This document shows, piece by piece, positions 6,106 through 6,374 of a stretch of DNA of 6,374 nucleotides. Source of the DNA: Acidobacteriota bacterium (GTDB taxonomy: Bacteria; Acidobacteriota; Terriglobia; Terriglobales; Acidobacteriaceae). The position numbers and the translations under genes were made by a program. The DNA lies in NCBI GenBank assembly GCA_021781255.1, contig JAJXXG010000480.1, positions 1-6,374 on the forward strand, written 5' to 3'. Each line of letters begins with the position of its first letter. Positions within the stretch are counted from its first letter, which is position 1. Under the pieces are notes generated by a model that did not search any database, was not told where the DNA came from, and saw only the letters and a list, made by a program, of their open reading frames with translations.

Positions 6106-6152
6106 CAACCTTTCCCCATCTTGAAAGATTGATTGCGAGAACTCCGCCATAT

Positions 6153-6180
6153 GCGTGCGCGGGTGAGACTACACGCACGC
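6153..6180 (-). repeat. GC-rich inverted repeat in the leader of the membrane protein gene
   Basis: GCGTGCG (6153-6159) and CGCACGC (6174-6180) are perfect 7-bp arms around a 14-base loop. If transcription starts near 6305 this becomes an RNA hairpin about 125 bases into the leader, ending roughly 47 bases before the ribosome-binding site. It has no U-tract and does not cover the ribosome-binding site, so it is neither an obvious attenuator nor a sequestering stem. Confidence 0.35.
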
Positions 6181-6311
6181 TGCCGCCGGGGTACTTCCTG
6201 GCAGCTATGATGTTGGATTCTGCGAATCTTCCTGCGTCTCCCCTGAGACCGGTCTGCCCCCGACGAGCGGGAGAGAGCAGCAAGCAGGACGCATCAAGGT
6301 CTGCATTGCGT

Positions 6312-6340
6312 ATCATACGTCCCCGTAGCGCGATTGTCTA
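6312..6340 (-). promoter_or_regulatory. Sigma70-like promoter for the membrane protein gene
   Basis: Read on the minus strand, TAGACA (6340-6335) matches the -35 consensus at five of six positions and TATGAT (6317-6312) matches the -10 consensus at five of six, separated by exactly 17 bp. Transcription would begin near 6305, giving a leader of about 210 bases before the ATG at 6093. The -10 sits inside the 11-bp palindrome CGTATCATACG (6309-6319), where a repressor could act. Acidobacterial promoters are poorly catalogued, so this is a consensus match only. Confidence 0.5.
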
Positions 6341-6346
6341 TACGTC
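6315..6346. repeat. Direct heptamer repeat flanking the promoter
   Basis: ATACGTC occurs at 6315-6321 and again at 6340-6346, 25 bp start to start. One copy overlaps the -10 and the other the -35 of the leftward promoter. Because both are in the same orientation they could be tandem binding sites for a regulator, perhaps the winged-helix-like product of the gene itself. A seven-base repeat is short and could be coincidence. Confidence 0.3.
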
Positions 6347-6359
6347 AGTAAGTTGAATC

Positions 6360-6370
6360 AGGAAAGGGAG
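6360..6370 (+). promoter_or_regulatory. Ribosome-binding-site-like sequence for a gene starting just past the right edge
   Basis: AGGAAAGGGAG followed by TTGC at the window end is a strong purine-rich Shine-Dalgarno-like stretch on the plus strand. The plus-strand frames just upstream show no gene I believe in, so the expected start codon would fall within a few bases beyond 6374. That would make the region 6094-6374 a divergent promoter region. The gene itself cannot be seen. Confidence 0.4.
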
Positions 6371-6374
6371 TTGC

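Noticed and set aside
5302..6132. 276-codon plus-strand frame over the membrane protein
   Set aside because: It is antisense to a conserved domain; Arg-rich composition is typical of a shadow frame.

Overview
The window looks like part of an Acidobacteriota chromosome, probably from the Terriglobia/Acidobacteriaceae. It is moderately GC-rich and densely coding. Two genes are of types I associate with that group: a small basic protein ending in an 'RIADAQRRRWA'-type tail, and a single-pass membrane protein with an N-terminal 'KRYPALLAYVVEQ ... ELPIGSYVPVF' domain. The assignment is inference from protein style, with no marker gene to confirm it. I see no tRNA, rRNA, CRISPR array, insertion sequence or phage gene.

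Layout from left to right. (1) Positions 2-1393 (+) hold the C-terminal two thirds of an EF-G-like translation factor of the EF-G2/FusA2 style, with its N-terminal GTPase domain off the left edge. (2) A convergent ferredoxin-NADP reductase-type flavoprotein follows after 26 bp, read on the minus strand from a GTG at 2211 to 1420. (3) A 206-bp divergent spacer (2212-2417) separates it from (4) a secreted GH2 beta-glucuronidase (2418-4283, +) with both catalytic glutamates and the Asn-x-Lys motif that reads the glucuronate carboxylate. (5) After 79 bp comes a 76-residue basic protein (4363-4593, +) that may be translated without a leader. (6) A 234-bp spacer (4594-4827) holds a weak 52-codon reading frame and a small hairpin. 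(7) A membrane protein lies on the minus strand, with its best start at 6093 rather than the longer 6150 start. Its cytoplasmic N-terminal domain resembles a winged helix and is followed by one membrane segment and an uncharacterised extracytoplasmic domain. (8) The right edge (6094-6374) carries a good sigma70-like promoter for gene 7, a long leader with a hairpin, and on the plus strand a purine-rich ribosome-binding-site-like sequence suggesting a divergent gene just outside.

The genes do not form one evident pathway. Every neighbouring pair except the glucuronidase and the small protein is convergent or divergent, so this reads as ordinary chromosome with several independent transcription units. 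I found no convincing new multi-gene system. The best candidate for something undescribed is the membrane protein, as a possible CadC/ToxR-like one-component membrane regulator with repeats around its own promoter. Next is the small basic protein with its apparently leaderless start and flanking inverted repeats.
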